Assembly (NCBI RefSeq): GCF_910592395.1 | Contig: NC_088318.1 | Location: 13,392,349-13,456,348 of the forward strand | Direction: 5' to 3' | DNA: 64,000 bases | From: Lineus longissimus | Taxonomy: Eukaryota; Nemertea; Pilidiophora; Heteronemertea; Lineidae | Part shown: piece by piece, positions 32,180-44,400 of the stretch | Numbering within the stretch: the stretch's first letter is position 1 | How the letters are laid out: every line of letters starts with the position of its first letter | Notes under the pieces: generated by a model | What the model saw: only the letters and a program-made list of their open reading frames with translations | Told to the model about the DNA's origin: nothing | Databases searched by the model: none | Program-made: the position numbers and the translations under genes

Positions 32180-34639
32180 ATCTTAGTTGTACTCTTTGAT
32201 TGCCTGATGGCAGCATGTCCCAGGGAACGCTCAAAGCTCGTGAGAAACATGCTTAAAAAGGTATGAACAGTTCCTACTAAAGCGTGAGGTGTTGTAGCCT
32301 ACTGGACTTGTGGCACTGTCTGCATGGATCCTTTGAACAGTTCTAGCAAAATTGCAAAAAACACATAAATGCCACATCATGGGTATTTGGCATTTCAAAA
32401 ACAACCCAATTTCATACTAATCTTATAGCAAACCACTTTGATTTCATGAAGGGAGATGTCAGAAGTATCATACATTTTTCTACAACACTGCATTTTCAAA
32501 TGCACATTTAGTTGTCCAGCGTGAAAAATTGGACAATTGGACATTGCTCTTTTAATTCTCTTTGGCAGTAAAGTTGTGAAGCCAATGCAACTTTCAATTT
32601 CCAGCATGTGTTGCCCATCTACTCTGAGTTTGAAACCAATATGCCCAGTACCTGCCCTGTGTCAAAGGAGCGTGATGTATTTGGTGAACAGGAAGTGAAA
32701 AAGATCGAGGAAACACCGTCCAAATGGCAGTGCGACTATTGCGGGAAACAGTTCTTCTCTGAATATTTTCTGGATAAACACATGGACTTGAAACATGCAG
32801 ATAAACTGAAAAGGGTGAGTCAAATAAAAACATTATGTGTTTAAAATTGACGACCCCATTTTCCTGTTTGGACTCTTCTAGTTAATGCATTAGAACAGTC
32901 CACTTCAGAAAGCGGGGTGTAAAGGTTAAGCTGGTTGAGGGATGCCTGTACAAGAGATACAGACCTGAACTTTTGTGCAAATCGACTTTAGATGACGTCA
33001 TTGGTGCCCAAAACTTCTTCTTTTGTCCTCGATTCTAAAACCTATTTCTCGATTATAAAACTGATTTCTTGTTTTCAGGAGCCTGACACGACATGCCTGG
33101 CAGATTATTGTGACATATTCAGATGTGATGTGATTAGTGCCCAATATGCTGCTGATTACTGGACCAAAGCGTTATGCAAGGAAGATGAGCTGATTGGTCT
33201 AAAGAAGACTTGTCATGTAGGTGGACACATCTAAGTAGTCATCTGTAGTTCTGGTGGTTTTGGGGTCTTGTGGTTTTAGAAGGTGGTATAGTCCAAGCGC
33301 AAACATGATATTCTTGAGATGAGCTTGTCTTGTAGTCTATGACCGAAGACGGAGTCGCGAGGCCAATAACCCTGTGTTACTATCTTAACTTCCTTGGTTT
33401 CTACAACCGTTGTCTGTCTATTTGAATGTGTATTTTAGTGTTATAAAGTTAAAATATTATTTTCAGGAATTACTGGAACCTTGTGTCCCACGAGTTTTTG
33501 AAGCTCATGAAGAGAAACAGTTTAGAGGTATGCGAGTGATGAGTTTGTGTCCAGGTGTCTATGTCCATCAAGGCAAGCAAAAGATCCCACTGGAGTTAAG
33601 ACCGAGACCTGTTGTGAATTTGTTAATGATGATGATGATGATGATTTTTATTATGATTGATAATGCAAGTGTAAGAAAGGCTTCCTATTTTCGCTCTCTA
33701 GAAACAATAAATCATGTTTTCTTTCACCTTTATTTTTCAGCTAAACTGTATGAGGTGACATGTAACTTTTTAACGTGTGAAAAAGTTTACGAAAAACTGG
33801 ACAGCAATGTGAGTATGCACAGGAACTGCAATAGGTGTTCAGTTTGTTTTGTTTAGGGTGATCTCATGAAAAATCCTTTTAGTTGTAAATACAGCACAAT
33901 GAATATTCCAAGTGACACCTGCTAAAATTCAGATTCAGCAGATTCAAAAATATTCATCAGCTTGATCATTATTTTCTCTATCAAACAATATTTGGAGGCT
34001 CTGTCACCAGGCCTTGAACAAAACTGGCAAGTCATGTATATCTTACAATTGAATATCATTTTATGTCATTTTAATTGTTTTTCTGTTTTTAACTTTCAGG
34101 AGAAGAATGTGTCTCTTGTCATCTACATCGTTGCATTGATCTTCTTGATCTTCTCTCTCATCATCTACTATGTGATAGCATATACACATTTCTAGTAAGT
34201 ACATAAATATAAATTTATGAACACTTTCTCGACCCAAGTTTCACCCGGAACAGTACCCCTTTTCGGATCCCAAGGAAAAAACGTATCCGAGGTAGTGAAT
34301 AAGTTTTTTTGGAAAGAGATTCCCCAAGACCAGAGCTTGCTGAATCAAAAGAGAAAAGATCACTCATGGGTCGGGAGAGGAGAGTAGGGCAGATGGATTT
34401 TCCCAAGATCCAAATTGAGCAGTCCTCGCCGGGAATCGAACCAACAATCTTCAGATAATGAGTCCTGACCTTGGATATCAAGAGTAATATTATCTTAATT
34501 CTTTTCCAGTGAGGAGCCAATATTCGACAGCCATCACCGATTTGAAGACGATGATGAGACTGAGGAGAACTTCCGTTACTACACGCAGACCAAGCAGCAA
34601 GTACGGAGTCGTTACATGCATCAGTATGCTGGGAGATGA
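32180..34639 (+). CDS. C2H2-motif, Cys-rich single-pass membrane protein (5' incomplete)
   Basis: Seven exons: 32180-32260, 32605-32814, 33079-33216, 33467-33527, 33741-33808, 34100-34194, 34510-34639. All GT-AG, phases continuous, 260 codons plus TGA. Order: hydrophobic ILVVLFDCLMAAC (signal-peptide-like, but its start codon is upstream or not resolved), a linker, one C2H2 motif (CDYC-x12-H-x4-H in exon 2), a conserved-looking Cys-rich region (CLADYCDIFRC), a long hydrophobic segment (VIYIVALIFLIFSLIIYYVI) and a short acidic tail ending RYMHQYAGR. A C2H2 finger in a protein with signal-like and membrane segments is unusual; it may be a lumenal Zn-binding fold rather than a DNA binder. I do not recognise the family name. 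Confidence 0.75.
34420..34475 (-). repeat. tRNA-like SINE fragment
   Basis: Minus strand reads GGTTCGATTCCCGGCGAGGA, a good pol III B box/T-arm, preceded by an anticodon-arm-like TCATTATCTGAAGATTGTT. The D-arm is not recognisable, so I do not call a tRNA. Lies in the last intron of the C2H2-membrane gene. Confidence 0.45.
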
Positions 34640-35216
34640 CACGGAGATGATGCAGATGCTGATGCCGATGATGAGGGTTGAGAGATACATGGAGGCCATT
34701 TTGGGCATCTTAGAATACACCAATGCTGAAAAACGGCTCTGTTAATGTGGAGTGGGAGTATGTGCAGTTACTTTAATGTGACACCACCATTCAAGCGGAG
34801 CAGGCGAAATTGAAATTTCGTCACAATGTTGTTAACTTGTATTGTAAATCTGTCTAGTCATTGTGTTGTATGCATTATGTATGTCCGCCAAAACTAGTCA
34901 CATGTGTACTGGTTGCCAAATAGAGCATCCTAACTGCTTAATCGGGTCAGATTAGGCCTCTCTGTCGAGACAGTAGGCTGCTGTACTACATGATATGCAC
35001 AGAACCGGCTATTTAGAAAAAAGCTATGGGTCTGTATTAGGCCTTTCTCTACACTTGCATTTGATACTAGGTTCACTTGGACTTTGTTTGCCGCGAGCAT
35101 CAGGGCTGAAAAGTTCCAAGGCTTTGTGGTTGATTTGTATATTGATAGGACTTCTTCACCAAGTAGAATGTATCATGTCGTACAAATTAGTCACATTACA
35201 TGGAGCTATATTCTGT

Positions 35217-35222
35217 AATAAA
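35217..35222 (+). terminator. Candidate poly(A) signal of the C2H2-membrane gene
   Basis: AATAAA 578 nt after the TGA at 34637-34639, followed by T-rich DNA. First good hexamer downstream. Confidence 0.45.
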
Positions 35223-35404
35223 AAATAGAAAATAATCAAATTTGAATGTGTTCGTTTGAATTTTTCATACAGGTACATGTACATGTAGTGAATGGTGGCA
35301 AGGGCAACTCACTGACGTCACATACATGTAATGCAACCTGTGTACTGTACATGTAGTGTTGTATTCTGCAAGGAGGCACACCGAGACATACCTTTTTAGC
35401 TCTC

Positions 35405-36065
35405 ATTATTGGTTGTACTTGGTAAAGGACAACAGATAGTGTGGTTGGGTCATACCTGGTGCAGGACAACTGGTCTTGCAAACTTCAAACTGACTAAAGT
35501 CATCGGAGACGGGCAAAATTCGAATTCTGAGACTGGCACACTCCCAACATCTACTGGACATCTCTTCAAGTACTACCAGTGTGGAACCTGATACTAGACA
35601 ACTGGTTGGATATACCTGGTACAGGACAACTGATCTTGCAAACTCTGAACTGACCAAAATTGTCTGAAACTTGCAAAATCCCAATACATTGTATCTTCCA
35701 GACTACTCGAGTGGTACCTACATGTAATACAAGACAACCGTTTGTGTTGTACCTGGTAAACATGCAGAACAACTGGTCCCGCAAAAAGTCTGAACTGATC
35801 GTTGTTGCCTGATAAAACGTGGTCAAATTTCAGTATCTACCCGACAACACTTCCAAGTACTACATGTACTTGGATGAAACTTGATACAGGACAACTCGCC
35901 TGTGAAATTCCAATACATGTATCTCCATGCCAGCTCTTCAAGTACTATTGGAGTACTACATGTACTTGTACTTGGGTGGTACCCGTACAAGACAACTGGT
36001 GGTACCTGATACAAAACAACTGGTTTGGTTGTGCCTGGTACAGGACAACTGGTCTTGCGGGCCAC
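35405..36065. repeat. Degenerate tandem repeat (TACCTGGTACAGGACAACTG family)
   Basis: Words ACCTGGTACAGGACAACTGG, TCTTGCAAACT.GAACTGAC, CTTCAAGTACTAC and TACATGTACTTG recur at about 35450, 35608, 35750, 35885 and 36030, a period of roughly 130-170 nt. The overlapping open frames on both strands follow the repeat and are not genes. Confidence 0.6.
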
Positions 36066-39000
36066 AGCTGTCTCATTGTCTGAGGGGTCCGACAGTGGAC
36101 ACCTTCCTTGCTCTATCAGAACATAAAGATAACAACGATAAGTCATTTACAAATACTATTAGATTTAATGTTCCTCTCAGACACTGAATTCTACACAAAG
36201 ATCTTCAAGAATTGCATATTAAAATCGCCCTCCCAGTATAAATACCTACAGTTACTCCCAATACAAAATACAAGAAAGCAATTTTAGCCACGTAATTTAT
36301 GCTATCAGCAAATACTACTGCAAGTCTGCATTTTCGGAAATTCCTACAAACAAAATGAACTTATAACTAGAAGAGGCCACTTACTTTTTGTGTACACTAT
36401 TATTGAGTCAGGCTGTTTGATTGTAAACTGGAAATATTTGCAACCTTTTTTTCTTACAGACTTTCAATACTGCCATTCATATGTTGACGGTAATCAAAAT
36501 ATCAGAAGTGTTTCAAGTAACCCAGCCTACATGTTATACAATTTTCTTTATAAACTTGTGATCCACTCCACAAATTGAGGTGTATAGACATTCCAAATAG
36601 GTGGCCTGGGTTTGCAGTCACTGATGATGAAATTATCTATCAGCGTGGGAGTCTATATAGGTATTTGTGATGAAACACACCCAATTATCAATTTTCAGAA
36701 AAGACGGTTTTTGACACCTTCATGACAAGACTGGACACACGTCAAAACAATACAAGCTTTTCATATCCAACTTTCGATGCTACATGTTAAGATTTTTTAA
36801 AGAACACTCATGGTTTCGAGCTCAAATCTTTGACACACACAGCAAGTACAGACACCCTTTGGTTCTGTTTGAAAAGTTAGATGGATGTACCTTTATATAT
36901 TATCTCTGCAAGAGGAGACGATTAAGTTGAGAAAAGTTCCCAGGTTAAATTGTTCGTGTAATCTCATACAAAATTATACAAATTGCTAAAATAACAAACT
37001 CAAGCACACTTCATACAATAGTATAATACACTATAAAACGCTATGAAAATAAAACATTAAATAGCAATTCATAAATTACAAATGCAATAAATACGATAAT
37101 CCAAAATTGTCCCACCAATTTGATCAGTTTGTGACATAGAGGGCCACAACATCTCAATAGATGTAAATTCATGAAAATTATATGGCTATTGAAAGGGTAA
37201 AAAAAATTATCTTAAAGTGGTTGGAAAACACCATGCCTTTTCCCTAGCTGTGTCTTGGACATCATTGAAGGTGGCTTCCTTGGACCAGTTTGAGGTTTTA
37301 TTTGCCAACCAAACAAAAACAGGCCCACAGTAGCCATTCATGACCTGAAATCTGCTCAGACGTTTTTCTGGCCGGGTCATTTTAGATACACATGGTGGTT
37401 TCCCCGAGTCTGAAAGAGGGGACTCAAGTCTAACTCTGATTATTGCACCAACGAGGGATGCAAGAAAGTTATCAGCTATTATGAAAGAAGCCACATCTGG
37501 AATGTGTGAAACCAAAATTATAGAAAGATTCTAACCCTGTTGAAATATCAGCAAGAGAATATTAAGATATAGTATGCTGACAGTTAGCTCAATTACTATG
37601 TCAATAAGTAAATAAGTTAAAAGTTAAAAAATTGAGTATATTTTCTTCTAAATTCTTTCTCTAAACTGAGATTGTATACACAAATACTATATGAGATTCG
37701 TCAAATGATACTTTTGTTCAAATATACTGATTATGCTTTTGATTTGAGTAAAAAGATTTTGGTTTGTAAAAGGATTGTCCATGTATGAAGCATTACGTGT
37801 CATATATGACCAATCGCACCAAAATGGGTAGTAAGTCGCATTTTGGTCATATGGAGTTATCCACAAGTTCATATAGCTTAGAGTACAAGCTTAACTTAAA
37901 CTACAAGTCTTCTCTTGAAACGACTTCATTAAAGTTGCATTAAAACAGTCTTTTGAATAGTATTTTAACCAAAACGTGTAATTGTCAATTGTTTGGCAGC
38001 AGATGTCACCAGAAGTTGATCGGTGCAGACGGATAGTCACACAGGCGAATCTGGCAATCTTTCACGAAGAATTTTGAATGTCCTCAAATAAAGAGGCTTC
38101 AGAGACAAGATCAATGTTGCAGACAATAGCTCATAACAAAGCAATTAAGACATAGCCGTTAAGCTGAGAGAGAACAGATTGCTTACGCATTAACTTAAAA
38201 AAATCACGAATACATGTAAAATATAATACCTAAGCAATACTATTGCAAATATTGCAAAATACATCGCAAAATCCTAAATCTTCAGGCAGTGAACAAGTTA
38301 TGTGTGTCAGCTATGAATATGCTAAGTAATATAGGTCTTGCTTGCACAATACGCGAGTGGCTGTTTTACACCAAGCCGTATAGATATTGTATATTTCGCT
38401 TACAAAATGCCGTAGCAGAGCATAAAACTGAATGCTAGCCTATACTACATGTATATTCAAGCTAAGACACCTATCATCGTTTAAAAAACTGTTTTAAATT
38501 TCATATTAAAAAAATGATTATTTCTAAACACACCTCAAAGCCATAAATGTGATGAATGCAAAAAGGATTGACACAGATACACATGATCAGAGTGAATGAC
38601 AAACTGCACTCTTGAAAATTTTGTCATAAAGTACATGGTTGTTTTCAAATTTATACGAGAACGGCCCACAAGTAGAACCTTTCAAAACTTCTGAATATTT
38701 CTACCTTTCAAATTTGATATTCGAATTTGAAAGAGGATCCATAAACATAAATTATTTTCACAAACTAAGGACAATGGACTTGGAAGAGCCAACATTTACC
38801 TTGATATCGATGATTGCCAGGGTTGTGAAAATCATTGATGGTCTGAATGGCCCCTTGCTGTCATGGAGTCTTTGATATACATAATAATCATAAAACAGAC
38901 ATAAATGCATTCATTCACATGTGAAAAACACACATAGTACACATCAATTGTATTATACATCAATATGGCACGTCATCTCAAACACCTGTGATCCCACAGG

Positions 39001-40230
39001 TTAAGAACATAAACAGGTTGAAATAAAAAAGTTGACCGATTGAAATACCAGCCATATTTTGGTCGTAAGAATGATTCACACAACTTTTTTAGGCAATTTT
39101 TTGCACCAAGCTGCTTGGGGCAGGAGCCTGGTGCTCCCTGGGGTAGCCTGGCAGTCTTCTGTTGCCCTTAGTTCAGCTTGGCACTCAAACAGGCTGATTA
39201 AAGTAGGTGGAAAGCCCTGGCAGTGTCCACCATGACATAAGCTTTACATGGACAAAAAATCAAAGTTAAAACCTTATTACACATAAAATTCTGAGACTGA
39301 AAACTGTACAGTCTCTGGTCAATTCCTAAAAGATTTACACCAGGAATTCTTCACCCAGTATTCCTCTAAAATGTGGTTTTCGACATGCCAATACATGTAA
39401 TAAATGGAGTCGTAATAAACAATCAATTCTATCAAACCGACTCTGCAAGAACCATTTAAAACATTTTAAGACCCATACGAAAAACAGTGGTCTGATAACA
39501 TTCCATTGATACCTTGTCTTCCAGTAAGATACAGTCTAAAGATCTCAACTTCAAAGTCATAATATTATTTTCTACTTGTATACAGAAGCTACACCATCCA
39601 CTATGGATGACATGATCAATACACAGTGGAACCTGTCTACTAAGGACATGCACACTCAGGATTGACATTGACCAGTGCTGTCCTTATAAGAGAGGTGGCC
39701 TGTTTTGAGAGGTCAAATTGAATGGAAACAACCAATTTTGGACCGAAATTCGTGTCCTTGCAAGAGTCCTTAGGAAAGAGGTGTCAACTATATTTGATAT
39801 CATCGACAATATTGGATGGTGTATCATCAAGAACATCGGATGATATATCATCCATTCAAGTAAGATATGCATGAAAACACAGACGACTAGCATGAAGGCT
39901 ATTTACAAATTTACATGTACATGAATATGTACATGTTATATTGACAAGTCTAGAGTTGGAAAACAAGCTTATGTTATATGCAAAGTTAACACCAAACTTC
40001 CTGTAGGGTCAGTACAGTCCCTTTATGGAACAACTGACCCACTTCCTTTTAGAACATTTAGCTTTGTTTTTAGGGGGGCCATGATACGCTCAAAAAGCCT
40101 TCGAAAGTTTGGTTATAACTTTGAAAGTTTGATAGGTCAGACATCAACACGAAAAAGCCATTTTGAAAATTCTAGCACATCGCCAAATCTAACAGTTTCA
40201 AACGTCTCATGATCTACACATGTACTATTT

Positions 40231-40357
40231 GTCACATGATCATTATCAAGTCACATTGTCAGTATGAAGGTCACATGATCTACAACTCATGTCACATGAT
40301 CAAAAGAATTAGGCTAGGATCTCATTCTACATTACCACTATCTAGTCACATGATCTA
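40231..40357. promoter_or_regulatory. Cluster of four TCACATGATC sites
   Basis: Exact TCACATGAT at 40232, 40271, 40292 and 40346, plus partial copies (TCTCATGATC at 40206, GTCACATTGTC at 40250). Each contains an E-box of the M-box type (TCATGTGA on the other strand). Could be an enhancer or a decayed short tandem repeat. Confidence 0.35.
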
Positions 40358-41497
40358 TCAAGATGAGCTACATGTAGTATCTTAATCTAAATTCCCATCT
40401 TTTTTATGCCAATGAGCTATTGAGTTTTGGAAAAAAATAGTCATTTTTAAATGAGGTAGCGGCCTATCGAATCCACTAGGAGGCCCATGGTGTCATGTGG
40501 CCCTTCCGTGTTCACTGAATGGTTGACATTTCATACCAGAAAACAACAACAATGTAAAACAATGACGGCACAACATCCTGCGTAATGTCCTGTGACGTCA
40601 CCGACAATGTCATCAGCTGTTGGCACTGGCGTTTCAATGTTTACACCGGACCTGAAAAAGTACACGACTCATTGCCCAATCAAATGGGATTTATCATCCG
40701 TCTGCTTCCTCATTGAAAAATGCTTTAAAAATGTAGATTATTGCAAGAATTCAAAAAATAAGCACCAAGAAAATGATCCGTTTCGAAAATTTGCCAAATA
40801 TCCTGTTTGACCGTGAGACAGCACCAAAGTGGATGATGGCCTTAAAAATGTCCCTGATGATCTTCAGCAGATGTGGACATATAATCATTATCAAACTAAG
40901 AGCTTGTTCCCTTCCCCACAAAACATATACAGAAGCCATAGCTCAGAAATACTCCTAAAACGACGTTGTACTCGGTCAGGCAGAGAAAGTTGATTATCCA
41001 GTTCTGGTGCAGTCGATCAACCACATCTCCTCTGCATGTATTCATGTTTTTCTAGGAATGACTTGGAATCAAACATGGATCTACAGAAGTGAGATTCGCC
41101 AATGCAAAAACCATATTGGATTCACCCTCTGACCAGAAACGAACAATTTAATCCCCTTTTACTTTGCCTCAGACTAGCTTGGTCCAATCGTCCTCGTTGG
41201 GTTGCACGCCATCGTCATCTGCACCAGGCTGGACTGCTTCGTCTTTGTCATTCAGGACCTGAACCACGACAACTTCTTCATAGTTTGGTGGATCAGACTG
41301 CAAAGGAATACGGAAAACCTTTCATGGAGTGCAAGGGACAATTCCTTTCAGAAGGGCGCAGTAACTGTTTTAAAAAAAAGGCACCAGTTTTCAGAAAAAA
41401 AGGGTGCACTTCAAATGGAGATTGATGAAGGAAAAGCAGCATTCGTGAAGGAAGACATTTCAAGGTCACCCTTCAGAGGAGCAAACAATTCTTATCA

Positions 41498-44400
41498 TTA
41501 AAACACCATTACCTCAGGCTCTGCATCAACTGGTTCAATGACTGTGACATCTGGGACTTCTTCCTGCTCATCCAACTTTTTCTTGACCAATTCCTCTGGT
41601 TCCTCCGTCACCACCAGTGGTTCCTCATCCGGTTCCTTCTTCTTGATAAGCGGCTCGTCGGCATCCGTCATCGGCGGTACGATCTGCGTGATGCTCGAGC
41701 TGTGTTTAGGTATACTCTGGTGACTCCCCCCATGGTTGCTGTTCTGATGCAAGCTGTGATAGCTCGAGTGCATGTTTTGGGAGAGGCGGATGTTTTGAGC
41801 ATCTCCGTTCATGCCATCTGACCCTTTACTTAGCGGGCGGCCGTTCTCCGTTGCCTGATACACTGCAGAGAAAGAAAACCAATGATGTACAAATGTAGCC
41901 CAACAATCAGCCAGGATATTCTTTTAACATTCTAAAGATGTATAACGTAGCTGCAATTGCCACGTGGTGCAAGTAGTCACAGAAAAGAACCTACCGTCTG
42001 TCACAAAAATTTCAGTCAGTTTGACACAGCTATGATTGCTTGCTGTCCAAACATTAGACTTCAGAACCTTGACAAACAGGGATATCTGTTGCCAGACATC
42101 ATATTACCCACCCAGGCTAGGATAAGGTAAATGTGGGCATACCTGCACTGTGGCTGCCTCCCTTCTTTCTGAATCTGATGAATCCAGCCACACAGATGAC
42201 AGAGATGAGAGTGACACAGGCGAGAGTAATCCACACCCACAGCAGGTTTGGGCCCTTCATATGAGTCAGCATTTCTGAAAGACGAAACAAAAAATTGGAT
42301 TTTGGTTGCGAAGTTCTAGAGCACCTTTCTGAATTCTTCAAGAGTTGCTGGAAATGGGGTCTGGACTAGTCTATGACTTTCACAAATTTGTCAAACAAAG
42401 CAATCTGAGCTTTGCTCAAGCTTCAGGAACTGAGACAAGGCATTGTTTGACGTACCTTTTTCCTTGGCATCAATGATTGGCTTGCAATTGTCCCTCGCTT
42501 TCTCTTCACATTCCTTCTTGTCTTCGCCCTTACAGTCGGGTGTGCCGTAACAGGGGTCTGAAAATGTCAAATGAAATCTGTGAGCCTTTGCTTTGTTTTG
42601 AGTATTGCTGTTTGAACAAATAACCATGAATTCTACAGGGATGGAGAGTGTCAGGCAAAGTTGATAAGTGTTATAAGGCGAACTTTTCATATTTTCAAAA
42701 TGATAGCAAGGTCAGGGAAGAGACAGCTTACCACACATGTACTCAAAATCCACACAACGCCTGTCGGCACACTCAAATCGCCATCCACAACTAGCAGTCG
42801 GTGTTGGTTTAATGTCTGAAATAGAATACAACAAATGTTATCATGTCATGAAGAATTATTATAGCACAGATACTCTCAAATCCCTCTTTTTTTGTAACTA
42901 TCACCCAACTGCTAAGGAACTTTTTAATAATTTGTGTGCATCACCCCTTGCAACATACACTGGGTCTCTATTTTCATCACAAGATGTCAAAATGACACAA
43001 CATCATGGCGGTGCATGTTTGCACTCCTAGTCTGCCATCCTAAGGAGAGCGCACAAAAGCGGAGAGCAACACATTTTGACTCTGACTTACTTTCACAGCG
43101 CGCTTCATCGGCATTGTCACCACAGTGATCGTAGTTGTCACATTTGAATCGAGCGGGAATACACCGGCCAGACGTCACACAGTAGAATCCTTTGGAAATG
43201 GAGTTGTCAAACTCAAGTTCACAATCTGTAAGCGAAACAAAACAGCCATATGAAGAGGGTCAGAATATGATTCCCTTTGTGCGTGTTTTCCCCCAACATG
43301 CATGCACAAAGGGAAGTAAACAAAAAATGGCTCTACCTCTGTTCAAAGGGTTCAAGTCCAGAACGACTTCAGACTTCAGCCAACACGCAAAGAGGCAAGA
43401 TGTTGTCCTGTTGTCCCTTGAAGGCCAGGAAATACCTACAAAAGGCTTACCTTCTAGATTCAGGGACGATTTGCTATTGAAAGCAGCATAAGCAAACGTG
43501 ATTGAATCGGCTATCGTGAACCGTCCCTTGATACGGAGATAAAGACCGCGGAATGATGTGAATCCCTTGTCAGGCTGGAATGACGATAAGTTCCGACAGT
43601 TCTTCAGTTCCTTGCACTCGGCCAACAGGTTCCCGTCACTACTGTTGCCCTCATGGACCCTGATGCTCCAGTCCTTTGACGATGCTGTAACGAGACCATG
43701 GATAATTGTCAAGGGGACACAAGAGAGGTTAAGCCACTACAGTCCAGTGGCCCCTGGCTAGCAACTTTTAAATTATACGAATCATCAGTCCAGTAGATTC
43801 TATACCAGTGTTCTCTCCAAAGCTATCTGTCAAGGCGGCCCACCCTCCCTTGGTAGCTTACCACCCTACCTTTTGGAAGAAGCCAACCGCCCTTGCTGGA
43901 GACTTTTAAAAGGGTTTCTTGACATATTTCAAACGGAACATCAAAAGCCAACTCTTACCTGATGTGAAGATATCAGTAACCTTGAGATAGGCCCTAAGCC
44001 CCTTTGGTGGGATGACTCTCCACAGGTAGTCATAGGGCGAGTCCAAAATCTTGCGGCCGAGTTGTTTTTGTACATAACCATAGTCGGACAATCCATTCAG
44101 CTTGTAGGTGTCTGAAAATAGATGTAGGCAGAGATGAAATGCAATTGCCTGTATCAGCACTTTATACTGTACAACTGCACTATTTCAAAGTGCTAAAAGT
44201 TCTTAACATGGGCAAAACAAAGCTTCTCCGAAGGGATTTGAACCCACAACTTCTTGATCAGAAGACCGATGCTCTGGAAACCACAAAAATGAGTTATCAC
44301 ATAACTATAAATGAATACTTACACACTTCAGGCTGGTTGGGACGTTCTGAAAGAAAAATCAGAAATTTTATTTGAAGAATTGATTCTGGAAAAGATACAC

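Larger units (their letters stand above)
34640..41497. other. Convergent intergenic region (3' ends of two genes)
   Basis: AT-rich, with the degenerate repeat at 35.4-36.1 kb, TCACATGATC cluster at 40.2-40.4 kb and a CAGTGGAACCT repeat at 39624. A minus-strand open frame at 37207-37515 (102 aa, GYCGPVFVWLANKT) has coding-like composition but no recognised domain and no neighbouring exon that I can support. Confidence 0.45.

Noticed and set aside
35566-36187. Overlapping open frames on both strands
   Set aside because: Follow a degenerate tandem repeat; no codon-level constraint visible.
37207-37515. 102-aa minus-strand open frame
   Set aside because: Coding-like composition but no recognised domain, splice partners or start context; kept as unassigned.
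44222-44280. tRNA gene
   Set aside because: B box present but no proper D-arm or acceptor stem; fits a SINE remnant.
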